The notes below the pieces were generated by a model that did no database searches, was not told the origin of the DNA, and saw only the letters and a program-made list of their open reading frames with translations. A stretch of DNA of 51,174 bases from an uncultured Rhodospirillales bacterium (lineage in GTDB: Bacteria; Pseudomonadota; Alphaproteobacteria; CAAGCB01; CAG-977). The position numbers and the translations under genes were made by a program. The stretch is taken from assembly GCA_902777205.1 (NCBI GenBank), contig CACYSU010000017.1, positions 1 through 51,174 of the forward strand, read 5' to 3'. Shown here piece after piece: positions 17,862 to 26,304 of the stretch (position 1 is the first letter of the stretch; the number at the start of each line of letters is the position of its first letter).

Positions 17862-18878
17862 GTGATTCAGAAAAATTGGCAAGACCTGATCAAACCCAGC
17901 ACCATCGAAATCGAACACGCCGACGGTGCCGCGCGCAAGGCCACCATCGTCGTCGAACCGCTGGAACGCGGTTTCGGTATGACGCTGGGCAACGCGTTGC
18001 GCCGCGTTTTGCTGTCGTCTTTGCAAGGGGCCGCCGTCACGGCGATCCACATTGACGGCGTGTTGCATGAATTTTCGTCCATCCCCGGCGTTCGCGAAGA
18101 CGTTTCCGACATCATTTTGAATGTCAAAATGCTGGCTTTGCGCTATGACGGCGAAGGAACGCGCCGCATGACGCTGAAGGCGGAAGGTCCGTGCGAAGTG
18201 ACGGCCGCGATGATCGAAACGGGACACGATGTCGAAATCATGAATCCGGATCTGGTCATCTGCACGCTGGACAAAGGCGCCGTTTTGAACATGGAGCTGA
18301 CGGTCGGAACGGGAAAAGGCTATGTGCCCGCTTCCCAGAACAGACCGGAAGACTGCCCGATCGGGTTGATCCCCGTCGATTCCATTTTCAGCCCGATTAC
18401 CCGTGCTGTCTATCAAATCGACAACGCCCGCGTCGGTCAGATCACCAACTACGACAAACTGTCTTTGACGGTCGAAACGAACGGGACTGTTTCTCCGGAA
18501 GACGCGGTCGCTTTGGCGGCGCGCATCCTGCAGGAACAGCTGAAACTGTTCGTGAACTTTGAAGAACCCGAAGAAGACGTCGAAGCCGAAAAGAAGGACG
18601 AATTGCCGTTCAACCGCAACCTGTTGCGCAAAGTGGACGAGCTGGAATTGTCCGTGCGTTCGGCGAACTGCCTGAAAAACGACAGCATCGTTTACATCGG
18701 CGATCTGGTTCAGAAAACCGAAGCCGAAATGCTGCGCACGCCGAATTTCGGGCGCAAGTCTTTGAACGAAATCAAAGAAGTTCTGTCGCAAATGGGATTG
18801 CATTTGGGTATGGAAGTGGTCGGTTGGCCGCCTGAAAATATCGAAACGCTGTCCAAAGGTTTGGAAGAACCGTTTTAA
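17862..18878 (+). CDS. rpoA: RNA polymerase alpha subunit (GTG start)
   Basis: The 338-residue product has the alpha N-terminal assembly domain ([20 protein letters not shown] at about residues 30-49; [13 protein letters not shown]) and the C-terminal domain with [20 protein letters not shown] and [20 protein letters not shown]. Alpha nucleates core RNA polymerase assembly, and its C-terminal domain contacts UP elements and activators. The GTG at 17862, 9 bases after GTGGGAG, gives the family start VIQKNW; the in-frame GTG at 17847 overlaps that ribosome-binding site and is rejected. Confidence 0.96.
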   Translation: MIQKNWQDLIKPSTIEIEHADGAARKATIVVEPLERGFGMTLGNALRRVLLSSLQGAAVTAIHIDGVLHEFSSIPGVREDVSDIILNVKMLALRYDGEGTRRMTLKAEGPCEVTAAMIETGHDVEIMNPDLVICTLDKGAVLNMELTVGTGKGYVPASQNRPEDCPIGLIPVDSIFSPITRAVYQIDNARVGQITNYDKLSLTVETNGTVSPEDAVALAARILQEQLKLFVNFEEPEEDVEAEKKDELPFNRNLLRKVDELELSVRSANCLKNDSIVYIGDLVQKTEAEMLRTPNFGRKSLNEIKEVLSQMGLHLGMEVVGWPPENIETLSKGLEEPF

Positions 18879-18885
18879 CAAAATT

Positions 18886-18987
18886 CCCGTCCGAGGGACG
18901 GGGCTGCGGCATACGGGGCGTTTTCGTTCACGGTGGGCGGAAACGGACGGTGCCGGAGGATCAATTATCGGTTTCGTGCGCGAAACC
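18886..18987 (+). other. Three stem-loops in rpoA-rplQ gap
   Basis: The 125-bp gap contains three hairpins: CCCGTCC/GGACGGG (18886-18902, loop GAG), CGTTTTCG/CGGAAACG (18919-18926 with 18938-18945) and GGTTTCG/CGAAACC (18970-18987, loop TGCG). The last one ends just before the ATAGGAGG ribosome-binding site of rplQ. No T-run follows any of them. The 12-mer GGAAACGGACGG at 18939-18950 matches the stem-loop before rplO. Autoregulation by L17 or RNA processing are possible roles. Confidence 0.5.
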
Positions 18988-19003
18988 ATGATAGGAGGAT
19001 AAA

Positions 19004-19426
19004 ATGAATCATCGTAACAGTAAGCGTAAGCTGAACAAATCTTATACACACCGCCGCGCGATGTTCGCCAATATGGCCAACGCGCTGATCAAACACGAAC
19101 AAATCAAAACCACGCTGCCCAAAGCCAAGGAACTGCGTCCTGTCTTTGAAAAGCTTATCACTGCTGCCAAAGTCGGTGATTTGCACAAGCGTCGTCAGCT
19201 GATTTCGTTCCTGCGTGACGAAAAAATGGTTGAAAAACTGATCGCGACGCTGGCTCCGCGTTACAAAGACCGCAACGGCGGATACGTCCGCGTGTTGAAA
19301 GCCGGTCTGCGTTACGGCGACTGCGCTCCGATGGCTTTCATCGAACTGGTTGACCGCGACGTTAAGGCAAAAGGACAGGATTCCGGTCCCGTCGTTGTTG
19401 CCGACGAAGCTGAAGAAACGAAATAA
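19004..19426 (+). CDS. rplQ: 50S ribosomal protein L17
   Basis: The 140-residue product begins [20 protein letters not shown], then [33 protein letters not shown] and the [22 protein letters not shown] segment, all typical of L17. L17 binds near the tunnel exit. TAGGAGGAT lies 5-6 bases before the ATG. A terminator follows at 19448-19484, closing the alpha operon. Confidence 0.96.
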   Translation: MNHRNSKRKLNKSYTHRRAMFANMANALIKHEQIKTTLPKAKELRPVFEKLITAAKVGDLHKRRQLISFLRDEKMVEKLIATLAPRYKDRNGGYVRVLKAGLRYGDCAPMAFIELVDRDVKAKGQDSGPVVVADEAEETK

Positions 19427-19447
19427 CCTTTCGTTTTCTGAAATCAC

Positions 19448-19484
19448 AAAAAAGGGCGAATCGGAAACGGTTCGCTCCTTTTTT
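19448..19484 (+). terminator. Intrinsic terminator of the rpsM-rplQ operon
   Basis: AAAAAAGGGCGAA (from 19448) pairs with TTCGCTCCTTTTTT (19471-19484) with a single-base bulge, closing a loop that holds TCGGAAACGG. The 3' arm ends in a run of six T. Its position directly after rplQ supports rho-independent termination on the + strand. The A-run on the 5' side could also serve as a weaker terminator on the other strand. Confidence 0.85.
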
Positions 19485-19495
19485 ATGCGCGCTTG

Positions 19496-19524
19496 TTGCC
19501 AAAAAGCGGAAAGCGGGATATAAG
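19496..19524 (+). promoter_or_regulatory. Sigma-70 promoter of eptA
   Basis: TTGCCA (19496-19501) and TATAAG (19519-19524) are separated by exactly 17 bp, just after the rplQ terminator and 30 bp before the eptA ATG. The spacing and hexamers give a credible housekeeping promoter. No PmrA-type direct repeat was recognised next to it. Confidence 0.65.
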
Positions 19525-19553
19525 AACGAAGCTTTTTTACTGGAGAAACGGAT

Positions 19554-21203
19554 ATGTTGAAAAGCCCCTTTCAAAAAAACGGTGAAAGGCCGGTTGTCGC
19601 CGGTTCGGTTTTTATCGCGGCCGCCGCTGCTTGGTTCGCGTTCGTCCTGAATATCGCTTTTTGGCGTTTTGTGTTCAGAACGGTTGAGTACGAAGGATTT
19701 TCGACGGTTGTTTTCCTGATCGCCGTTCCCGTGATCGTCTTCTTTTTGATGTACCTGATTTTCAACCTGATCGTCGTTCCGTATGTCGGAAAGCCGCTGG
19801 TGATGATCCTGCTGTTCGCGTCCGCCGTCGCCAACTATGTGATGACGGGATTGGGGATATGTATTGACAGCGATACAATTCGCAACGTAATGGAAACGAA
19901 TGTGCGCGAAGCGACGGATATGATGACGGTGAACGCCTGTCTGACCGTGTTTTTCACGGGCGTTTTGCCGGCCGTTCTGGTCGGGGTTGTCAGAATCGGG
20001 TTCAAACCGTTCAAGCGGGAACTGATGTCGCGTCTGACGCGCGTTTTGGCCATGTTCGGGCTTGCGAGTGTATTTGCAGGAATGGCATACAAGGATATTG
20101 TTGTTTACGGGCGCAATTATCGCGAGGGGCGTAAACAGATCAACACGCTCAATTATATCCATTCCACGGTACGCTATTTCCGGCGCAAGGCGCAAGCCAA
20201 GCGGCATTTCACGACTTTGGATGAAAAGGCAAGGCTGATTCCGTATGAAAATGATCGCAAAACGGTTTTCGTTCTGATTGTCGGCGAAACGGCGCGCGCG
20301 GCGAATTTTTCGCTGTACGATTATGAACGGAAAACGAATCCCCGTTTGGAAAAGCGGAACGTCATCGCGTTTGATCACGTCACGTCATGCGGAACGGCGA
20401 CGGCGATTTCCCTGCCGTGTATGTTTTCCAATATGTCGCGCGCGAATTTTGACGTGGACGATGCCAAATTTACGGAAAATATGCTGGATCTGCTGAAACG
20501 CAGCGGGTACGATGTTCTATGGGTGGAAAACGACAACGGGTGCAAAGGCGTATGCGACCGTGTGGAAACAAAGGATGTCGTTGCTGAAAACGATCCGGAA
20601 TACTGTTTCGGCGATTATTGCCACGACGCGGTTTTGTTAAAGGATTTGCGTAAAAAACTGGCGAACGTCAAGCGGGACACGGTCGTCGTTTTGCATATGA
20701 TGGGCAGTCACGGGCCGGCCTATTACAAACGTTATCCCGATCAATTCAAGGTGTTCCTGCCGACGTGCGACACGACTGACATTCAGGGGTGTTCGCGCGA
20801 AGCCATTGTGAACACCTACGACAACACGATTTTATATACGGACTATGTCGTCAGTCAGGCGATCAAAGAGCTGAAGAAATATCCGCAGTACGAGGCCGGA
20901 TTGATGTATGTGTCCGATCACGGCGAATCTCTGGGGGAAAACGGCATTTATCTGCACGGCTTCCCCTATAAAATCGCGCCGAAAGAACAAAAGGGGGTGC
21001 CGATGATCCTGTGGCTGTCCGAAACGATGCGGCGCGAGGATCACATGGATTACGGCTGTTTGAAAAAGCTGGCCGGAAAGAACGCGTTTACGCACGACAA
21101 CCTGTATCATTCCCTGCTGGCGTTGTTGGAAATCAAAACGGACACCTATGAAAAGGGAATGGATATGTTCGACGCGTGCCGGACAAAGCCTTTGCCGTTT
21201 TAA
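19554..21203 (+). CDS. eptA: Lipid A phosphoethanolamine transferase
   Basis: The 549-residue protein has about five N-terminal membrane helices (residues about 15-180) and a periplasmic sulfatase-fold domain. The catalytic motif is GETARAANFSLYDYERKTNP starting at residue 244, with Glu245 as a metal ligand and Thr246 as the phospho-acceptor. The downstream metal motif is SDHGESLGENGIYLHG. This is the EptA/MCR architecture, which adds phosphoethanolamine to lipid A and in other species lowers polymyxin binding. Related transferases (EptB, EptC, Cpt) modify core sugars or other acceptors, so the exact acceptor is inferred. ACTGGAG precedes the ATG. It is monocistronic, with its own promoter and a terminator-like hairpin after it. 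Confidence 0.88.
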   Translation: MLKSPFQKNGERPVVAGSVFIAAAAAWFAFVLNIAFWRFVFRTVEYEGFSTVVFLIAVPVIVFFLMYLIFNLIVVPYVGKPLVMILLFASAVANYVMTGLGICIDSDTIRNVMETNVREATDMMTVNACLTVFFTGVLPAVLVGVVRIGFKPFKRELMSRLTRVLAMFGLASVFAGMAYKDIVVYGRNYREGRKQINTLNYIHSTVRYFRRKAQAKRHFTTLDEKARLIPYENDRKTVFVLIVGETARAANFSLYDYERKTNPRLEKRNVIAFDHVTSCGTATAISLPCMFSNMSRANFDVDDAKFTENMLDLLKRSGYDVLWVENDNGCKGVCDRVETKDVVAENDPEYCFGDYCHDAVLLKDLRKKLANVKRDTVVVLHMMGSHGPAYYKRYPDQFKVFLPTCDTTDIQGCSREAIVNTYDNTILYTDYVVSQAIKELKKYPQYEAGLMYVSDHGESLGENGIYLHGFPYKIAPKEQKGVPMILWLSETMRREDHMDYGCLKKLAGKNAFTHDNLYHSLLALLEIKTDTYEKGMDMFDACRTKPLPF

Positions 21204-21221
21204 TGCAAACAAATGAAAAAG

Positions 21222-21254
21222 CGGGCGCGGACGGATGGAAGCCGCGCCCGTTTT
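21222..21254 (+). terminator. Terminator-like hairpin after eptA
   Basis: CGGGCGCGG (21222-21230) pairs perfectly with CCGCGCCCG (21242-21250) around an 11-base loop, followed by TTTT. The T-run is short, but the GC-rich 9-bp stem 19 bp after the eptA stop is consistent with rho-independent termination. Confidence 0.65.
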
Positions 21255-21286
21255 CGTATGTCGGGAATTTATCCGGAAAAGCGGGC

Positions 21287-21314
21287 ATAAAAAAAAGCCC
21301 CCGAGGGGGCTTTT
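21287..21314 (-). terminator. Terminator of lpxC (possibly bidirectional)
   Basis: On the - strand AAAAGCCCCC and GGGGGCTTTT form a hairpin directly downstream of lpxC (core at 21293-21314), followed by a long T-run (the A-run at 21288-21296 on the + strand). On the + strand the shorter TTTT gives a weaker eptA terminator. It separates the convergent eptA and lpxC transcripts. Confidence 0.85.
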
Positions 21315-21330
21315 AAAGTTTGAACCTGTT

Positions 21331-22275
21331 TTACGCGCATTCCAACTGCATCAGGTCTTCATCCTCTTCGACGGCTTTGTGTTCCGCCAAAGACGCGTAG
21401 TACGTCGCCATATCGATGATTTCGTAGTTGCTTTCGTCGGCGAAAACGGCGGACAGCAGGGCGTTGGTGTCCGTATGGCCGGAACGGCTGCCGGAAAAGT
21501 CGGCGATCATCGGATAGCCGCACATATACAAATCGCCGACGGCGTCCAGCATTTTATGGCGGACGAATTCATTGGAATAGCGCAGGCCGTCCTTGTTCAT
21601 GATCGTGTTGTCGTTGACCAGAATGGCGTTGTCCAGCGAACCGCCGCGCGCCAAACCGATGGAACGCAGCATTTCGATGTCCTGCAAAAATCCGAACGTG
21701 CGGGCGCGGCTGAACATATTTTTGAAATTCGCCGCGGTCAGATCCAGATCGGCTTCCTGATGTCCAATGACGGACGCGGGAAAATCAATGGAAAAGTGCA
21801 TATTCAACCCTTTTTCGGCGGGGGTCAGAACCAATTCCTTGTCGCCGCTGGTGTAACGGACGGTTTTCAGGATGCGCAGAGCCTTCAGCGGCGCGCCTTG
21901 GGCTTTGATGCCGGCACATTCCAACAGGAAAACGAAAGGCGCGGAGCTGCCGTCCATGACGGGGGTTTCGGGACCGTCGATGTCGATCATCAGGTTGTTG
22001 ACGCCCATGGCGTGAATGGCGGCCATCAGGTGTTCGATCGTGGCGACCTTGACGCCGTCCTTGTTGCCGATGCAGGTGCACATCCGCGTGTCAACGACGT
22101 ATTCGTGGCGCGCGGGGATGTAAGCGTCGCGTCCTGCGGCGTCCGTGCGGTGGAATACGATGCCGGTGTTGATTTCCGCCGGTTTCAAAGTCATGGAAAT
22201 CTTGTTGCCCGTGTGCAGACCGATCCCGACGCATGAAATTTCATGCTTGATTGTCTTCTGCTGATATTTTTCCAT
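21331..22275 (-). CDS. lpxC: UDP-3-O-acyl-N-acetylglucosamine deacetylase
   Basis: The 314-residue zinc enzyme catalyses the committed step of lipid A synthesis. Diagnostic segments are HEISCVGIGLHTGNKISMTL near the N-terminus, VATIEHLMAAIHAMGVNNL with a zinc His (about residues 65-83) and EFVRHKMLDAVGDLYMCG (about 224-241) with the HKxxDxxGD zinc and catalytic motif. Length matches the family (about 305). It is the last gene of the division cluster, behind ftsZ, but a terminator and about 190 bp with operator-like sites lie between them, so it is probably transcribed separately. GAAAGGG precedes the ATG. Confidence 0.97.
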   Translation of the reverse strand: MEKYQQKTIKHEISCVGIGLHTGNKISMTLKPAEINTGIVFHRTDAAGRDAYIPARHEYVVDTRMCTCIGNKDGVKVATIEHLMAAIHAMGVNNLMIDIDGPETPVMDGSSAPFVFLLECAGIKAQGAPLKALRILKTVRYTSGDKELVLTPAEKGLNMHFSIDFPASVIGHQEADLDLTAANFKNMFSRARTFGFLQDIEMLRSIGLARGGSLDNAILVNDNTIMNKDGLRYSNEFVRHKMLDAVGDLYMCGYPMIADFSGSRSGHTDTNALLSAVFADESNYEIIDMATYYASLAEHKAVEEDEDLMQLECA

Positions 22276-22351
22276 GGCAAAGCCCTTTCATTCTTGAAAA
22301 ACTTTCTACCCTATAGTTCTAACAACCCCTCTGCTTTTTTTCAAATCAAGC

Positions 22352-22385
22352 TTTGTTACGTTTTGTTACATTAACCTTGCGTTAA
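22352..22385 (-). promoter_or_regulatory. CtrA-like box and tandem TTTGTTAC repeats upstream of lpxC
   Basis: TTAACCTTGCGTTAA (22371-22385) fits the CtrA half-site pair TTAA-N7-TTAA exactly. Next to it TTTGTTAC occurs twice (22352-22359 and 22362-22369), exactly one helical turn apart. Both lie 76-110 bp upstream of the lpxC start and downstream of the ftsZ terminator. CtrA is the alphaproteobacterial cell-cycle regulator; the box is seen in the sequence, the regulator's presence is inferred. The repeats may bind another regulator. Confidence 0.5.
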
Positions 22386-22410
22386 TAAAGGGAAACCAAG
22401 GGGGGGGCGC

Positions 22411-22444
22411 AAAAAAAACTCCCCGTCCGGAACGGGACGGGGAG
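22411..22444 (-). terminator. Intrinsic terminator of ftsZ
   Basis: A perfect 10-bp stem, CTCCCCGTCC (22419-22428) with GGACGGGGAG (22435-22444), is read on the - strand and followed by eight T (the A-run at 22411-22418). It lies 21 bp after the ftsZ stop. It shows that ftsZ and lpxC are not simply one transcript. Confidence 0.9.
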
Positions 22445-22465
22445 ACAAAGCGGATAACGCCGTTT

Positions 22466-24103
22466 TCAATGCTGGCGCAGAAACGACGGAATGTCGGATT
22501 CTTCGTCGGCGGAAACGGCCGGTTCGGGTTTGCGTTCTTCGGCCGCGCGGCGTCCCGTGACAAACTGGAACAGCGACGGGCGCGCCTTTTCCGCGGGCTT
22601 GACCGGCACGACGGGGGGCGCGGGCGGCATGAACAGGTCGTCCTGCGCCGCGGCGGGCGTTTGAACGGCGGCCGGCGCGGAAACCGGCTGGGGCTTCGCG
22701 GCCGGTTCGTGCGCGAACAGGGACTGCTGCGGTTTTTCCGGCGCGGTCATTTTCGGCGTGAACGTTTCAAATCCGGACGGCTGGCGGATCTCGCCGCCGC
22801 CGAACAATTCGTTCGGGGAAGGCATGGCCGGCAGGATGCCGCTGGTCGTTTTCGGCGCGAAAGAAACGGGCTGCGCGTTCAGCGTCGGGTGGACGGGCGC
22901 GGCGGGCGGCACGGCGATGTTGTCGTCAATGGCCAGAACGTCGTCGTCCTCTTCCTCTTCAACGGGAGCGGCGGGCGTCGCCAAAACGGGCGCCGGAGCC
23001 GGTTCGGGCTGGGGCGCGGGCGTTTCCGCGTGTTTCACGGCGCCGAATCCGGTCGAGAACGGTTTGGGTTGAGGCTGGGCGAAAATCGACGACGCCGTTT
23101 GCCCCATAAACGGATTTTGCGATTCCTGCGGGCGGGTGATGCCGGTCGCGACGACGGAAACGCGGATCGAACCTTCCAGCGATTCGTCGAACGACGCGCC
23201 GAAGATGATGTTCGCTTCCGGATCGACTTCGCGGCGGATGCGGTTGGCGGCTTCATCGACTTCGTACAACGTCAGGTCGGCGCCGCCCGCGATGTTGATC
23301 AGGATGCCTTTCGCCCCCGTCATGGACGCGTCGTCCAGCAGCGGGTTGGCGATGGCTTCCTCCGCGGCTTCCAAAGCGCGGTTTTCGCCCGAAGCCGTTC
23401 CCGTTCCCATCATGGCGCGTCCCATTTCCGCCATGACGGCGCGGACATCGGAAAAGTCCAGATTGATGATCCCCGGCGTGATGATCAGGTCGGTGATGCT
23501 GCGGACGCCGCCCTGCAGCACTTGGTCGGCGCGTTTGAACGCTTCGGCGAACGTCATTTTTTCATCGGCGACCAAAAACAGGTTCTGGTTGGGGATGACG
23601 ATCAGCGTATCGACGTACTGCGCCAGCTCTTCAATGCCTTTTTCGGCGATGGCCATTCTGTGGCGTCCCTCGAACGTGAATGGTTTTGTCACGACGCCGA
23701 CGGTCAGGATGTCGCGTTCGCGCGCCATTTTCGCAAAGACCGGCGCCGCGCCCGTTCCCGTGCCACCGCCCATGCCGGCGGTGATGAACACCATGTTCGC
23801 GCCGTCCAAAACGTTGGCGATGTCGTCCACGGCCTCTTCCGCCGATTCGCGGCCGACTTCGGGTCTGGCGCCCGCGCCCTGTCCCTTGGTGGTTTCGATG
23901 CCCAGCTGGATTTTCGTTTCCGCCAGCGAAGAATTCAACGCCTGCGCGTCGGTGTTGGCGACAACGAAATTGACGCCGCCCAGCTGCGTTTGAATCATGT
24001 TGTTGATCGCGTTGCCGCCCGCGCCGCCGACGCCGATGACGGTGATTTTCGGGGTTAACAGGACGATCGGTTGTTGTTCGGGAACGCTGATGTCTAAAGT
24101 CAT
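22466..24103 (-). CDS. ftsZ: Cell division protein FtsZ
   Basis: The 545-residue tubulin-like GTPase assembles the Z-ring at midcell. Its N-terminal domain has [20 protein letters not shown] (about residues 19-38) and the tubulin signature GGGTGTG (112-118). Residues about 330-530 form a long Pro/Ala/Glu-rich linker, as in other alphaproteobacteria. The end, [11 protein letters not shown], is the conserved C-terminal peptide that binds FtsA and other membrane tethers. Length is greater than E. coli FtsZ (383) because of the linker. GGAG sits 7-10 bases before the ATG. A promoter with a near-consensus CtrA box lies in the 115-bp gap behind ftsA. Confidence 0.98.
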   Translation of the reverse strand: MTLDISVPEQQPIVLLTPKITVIGVGGAGGNAINNMIQTQLGGVNFVVANTDAQALNSSLAETKIQLGIETTKGQGAGARPEVGRESAEEAVDDIANVLDGANMVFITAGMGGGTGTGAAPVFAKMARERDILTVGVVTKPFTFEGRHRMAIAEKGIEELAQYVDTLIVIPNQNLFLVADEKMTFAEAFKRADQVLQGGVRSITDLIITPGIINLDFSDVRAVMAEMGRAMMGTGTASGENRALEAAEEAIANPLLDDASMTGAKGILINIAGGADLTLYEVDEAANRIRREVDPEANIIFGASFDESLEGSIRVSVVATGITRPQESQNPFMGQTASSIFAQPQPKPFSTGFGAVKHAETPAPQPEPAPAPVLATPAAPVEEEEDDDVLAIDDNIAVPPAAPVHPTLNAQPVSFAPKTTSGILPAMPSPNELFGGGEIRQPSGFETFTPKMTAPEKPQQSLFAHEPAAKPQPVSAPAAVQTPAAAQDDLFMPPAPPVVPVKPAEKARPSLFQFVTGRRAAEERKPEPAVSADEESDIPSFLRQH

Positions 24104-24200
24104 GGGTCACTCCGTTGGAAATGGGACGGCCTTGGCGAATCGGCGCGGAATATGGGGTTTCCATAAAAAACGCGCCCGCGCGCCAAAGAGGTTTTCCCCT

Positions 24201-24233
24201 TTTATACCGTGAAAGTCTTTAAGAATTATCTAA
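24201..24233 (-). promoter_or_regulatory. ftsZ promoter with near-consensus CtrA box
   Basis: Read on the - strand, TTAGATAATTCTTAA (24219-24233) matches TTAA-N7-TTAA with one mismatch. It is followed after 12 bp by TATAAA (24201-24206 on the + strand), a good -10 element. No good -35 hexamer is present at 17 bp (ATAATT only); the CtrA-like box covers that position, as at CtrA-activated promoters. The first bases of the box overlap the ftsA stop codon. Distance to the ftsZ ATG is about 100 bp. Confidence 0.5.
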
Positions 24234-25475
24234 AAACCAGCGGAAAAATCGCACAAATTTGTTTCCGGCGGGGGCGGTGATGTCGCGCTGGTGCGTCGGC
24301 GTGTTCAATAAAACGCGCGTGGTGTAGCGCAGCATACCGATGCAGTTCATATAGCTTTGGTGCGCATGGGGCGGGATGATTTCCTGTTTGTCGAACAGCC
24401 GGACGGGATGCCCCGTGCGCACGTTGCGCCCCAAAACGGCGGCCGCCTTTTCGTTTATGCCGTGCAGCTGCGCGCCGCCGCCGGTCAAAACGAAGTTCAG
24501 GCAGATGTCGAAAAATCCGGTTTGTTCCAGCAAAACCTTTATTTTTTCAAACAATTCTTCGATTCTGGGGACGATCGCGGCGACGATTCGGGCGCGCGGC
24601 ACACGGATCAGGGAAACGTTTTCATCCTCGCCGATCAGGGGGATGGGGATTTCCTCCTGTTCATAAGTGGCGGAGGGCAGGGTGGAACCGTGCAGGGTTT
24701 TGACGCGTTCGGCGTTGTCCAGCGACGTTTTGAACAAAGTGGCGATGTCCTTTGTCAATATGTCGCCGCCGAACGGAATGCGCGCGGCGTAAACCAGCTG
24801 GTCTTCGTAAAAAACGCCGATGCCGGTCGATCCCGCGCCCAAATCAATGACGGCCGTCCCCTGCTTTTTTTCCTCGCGGGTCAGGCAGGCGTACCCCGCC
24901 GCGTACGGCGACGCCACTTTTTTAAAACAGCTGAGGTGGCTTTGTTCAAAAGCGGTGTTCATGTCGCGCACCGGATACGGCGGCGTGGTCACAACGTGCA
25001 TGGATAAAAACAGCGTGTTGCCGCTCAATCCCCGCGGGTCGGCGATGGAATGGCGGGAATCAAGGCTGTAGTCGATCGGGATGCAGTGCAGAACCTCGTC
25101 GGGGGTGACGGGGATTTTCGCCTGCGCGTTCGCGGTCAGGCGGTTCACGTCGCTTTGCGAAACCTCCGTTCCGCCCAGATCCAGCTTGTCCTGCACGATC
25201 ATGGAATTCAGCGACCCGACGCACGCCGTCGCGACGACGGTTTTAATGCGTTCGTTGATAAAGCTTTCCGCGTTGGCGACCGCGTGGCGCACCGAATCGA
25301 CCGTGGCCGCCAGATCGACGATCTCGCTTTTTTTCACGCCCGTGTTTTGGTGCGATCCCGCGCCGACGACGACGGCTTTGTCTTCGTTGACGGGATAGGC
25401 CAGTACGCAGCACGTTTTGGACGTGCCGATGTCCAGCGCCGCGATCAGGTTGTTGTCGTTCAGTACACGAGCCAT
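24219..25475 (-). CDS. ftsA: Cell division protein FtsA
   Basis: The 418-residue actin-fold ATPase starts with NLIAALDIGTSKTCCVLAY (phosphate-1 loop) and includes AVIDLGAGSTGIGVFYEDQL (about residues 194-213) and VLTGGGAQLHGINEKAAAVL (about 321-340). The C-terminal end, VRFFRWFLDNS, is an amphipathic membrane-targeting helix. FtsA tethers FtsZ to the membrane and recruits later division proteins. Length is typical (about 420). It lies 19 bp behind ftsQ and before ftsZ in the standard order. Confidence 0.96.
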   Translation of the reverse strand: MARVLNDNNLIAALDIGTSKTCCVLAYPVNEDKAVVVGAGSHQNTGVKKSEIVDLAATVDSVRHAVANAESFINERIKTVVATACVGSLNSMIVQDKLDLGGTEVSQSDVNRLTANAQAKIPVTPDEVLHCIPIDYSLDSRHSIADPRGLSGNTLFLSMHVVTTPPYPVRDMNTAFEQSHLSCFKKVASPYAAGYACLTREEKKQGTAVIDLGAGSTGIGVFYEDQLVYAARIPFGGDILTKDIATLFKTSLDNAERVKTLHGSTLPSATYEQEEIPIPLIGEDENVSLIRVPRARIVAAIVPRIEELFEKIKVLLEQTGFFDICLNFVLTGGGAQLHGINEKAAAVLGRNVRTGHPVRLFDKQEIIPPHAHQSYMNCIGMLRYTTRVLLNTPTHQRDITAPAGNKFVRFFRWFLDNS

Positions 25476-25494
25476 GGCGTCACGTCGAAACCGG

Positions 25495-26304
25495 TTAAGG
25501 AGCCGTTTTGGAACGCGGGGAGCGTTTTTTGACGGCGTCTTCTTCCAAATGGACGATCAGCTTGTCGGGTTGGCGCAGATCGACCATGGTGATTTTGCGC
25601 GACAGCAGCCCTTGCGTCCGGTTCAAATTCGCCAGCCGCCCCCACGCCGCCGCGGGGTCTTTTTCCGGCAGGCGGACGGTGATGCCTTTGTCGATGTCGT
25701 CCAGCAAAACGTTCCAGCGTCTGCGGCCGATCCGGACGGCGGCTTTGACGCGCGGGATCAGCTCCGGTTCCTGCGCGATGAAACGCAACAGGTCGGGCGT
25801 GCGTTCCGGCGCGTCCGATCCCAGAACCAGCGGCAGGCCGTCAAGCTTTTTGACAAAGGTTTCGACGGGCTGGCCGTCTTCGTCCACCGGACGGTAGAGG
25901 CCTTTGTTCTGCCAGACGGCGACGGGCGTGCGTTCGGTGATCCGGACGTACAGGATGTGCGGCAAACGGCGTTCGATATGCACCGTTTTGACCCACGGCA
26001 GGCGTTGGATGTTTTCGCGCGCCTGATTGATGTCGATGGCGGTGACGGGCATTCCGCGTTCCACTTTCAACACGTCCCGCAATTCCTTTGGCGACGTGCG
26101 GCCGCGGCCGCGCACATAAACCTCGTTCAGTTTCAAATCGGCGGACAGCGCCGTATTGTGCAGGAAAAAAGACAGACTCTCACGCTTTTCGGCGTAAAAA
26201 GCGCTGTTGACAAACCACAGAAAGGAAAATGCCGCGATCAATAAAACGGCGGCAGCCGCGAACGGGCTGATCCGTTTCATGTTCCGGATCTTCAATCCCC
26301 GCAT
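25495..26304 (-). CDS. ftsQ: Cell division protein FtsQ
   Basis: The 269-residue bitopic protein has a short cytoplasmic start, one membrane helix (ISPFAAAAVLLIAAFSFLWF), a POTRA domain (LKLNEVYVRGRGRTSPKELR DVLKVERGMP) and the FtsQ beta domain. It links FtsB-FtsL to the divisome. The ATG at 26304 overlaps the ddlB end (ddlB stop at 26292) and has GGAG 8 bases upstream; an alternative ATG at 26280 (MKRISPF) is also possible. The short basic C-terminus ends in RSPRSKTAP. Confidence 0.92.
   Translation of the reverse strand: MRGLKIRNMKRISPFAAAAVLLIAAFSFLWFVNSAFYAEKRESLSFFLHNTALSADLKLNEVYVRGRGRTSPKELRDVLKVERGMPVTAIDINQARENIQRLPWVKTVHIERRLPHILYVRITERTPVAVWQNKGLYRPVDEDGQPVETFVKKLDGLPLVLGSDAPERTPDLLRFIAQEPELIPRVKAAVRIGRRRWNVLLDDIDKGITVRLPEKDPAAAWGRLANLNRTQGLLSRKITMVDLRQPDKLIVHLEEDAVKKRSPRSKTAP

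Noticed and set aside
22400-22407. Run of eight G, and nine C at 44407-44415, as phase-variation tracts
   Set aside because: Both are intergenic and not in a spacer between promoter elements that I can define; they may be sequencing-sensitive homopolymers.
22469-24058. 529-codon open frame on the + strand
   Set aside because: It lies entirely antisense to ftsZ, has Arg/Gly-rich low-complexity sequence without any family motif, and results from codon bias of the real gene.
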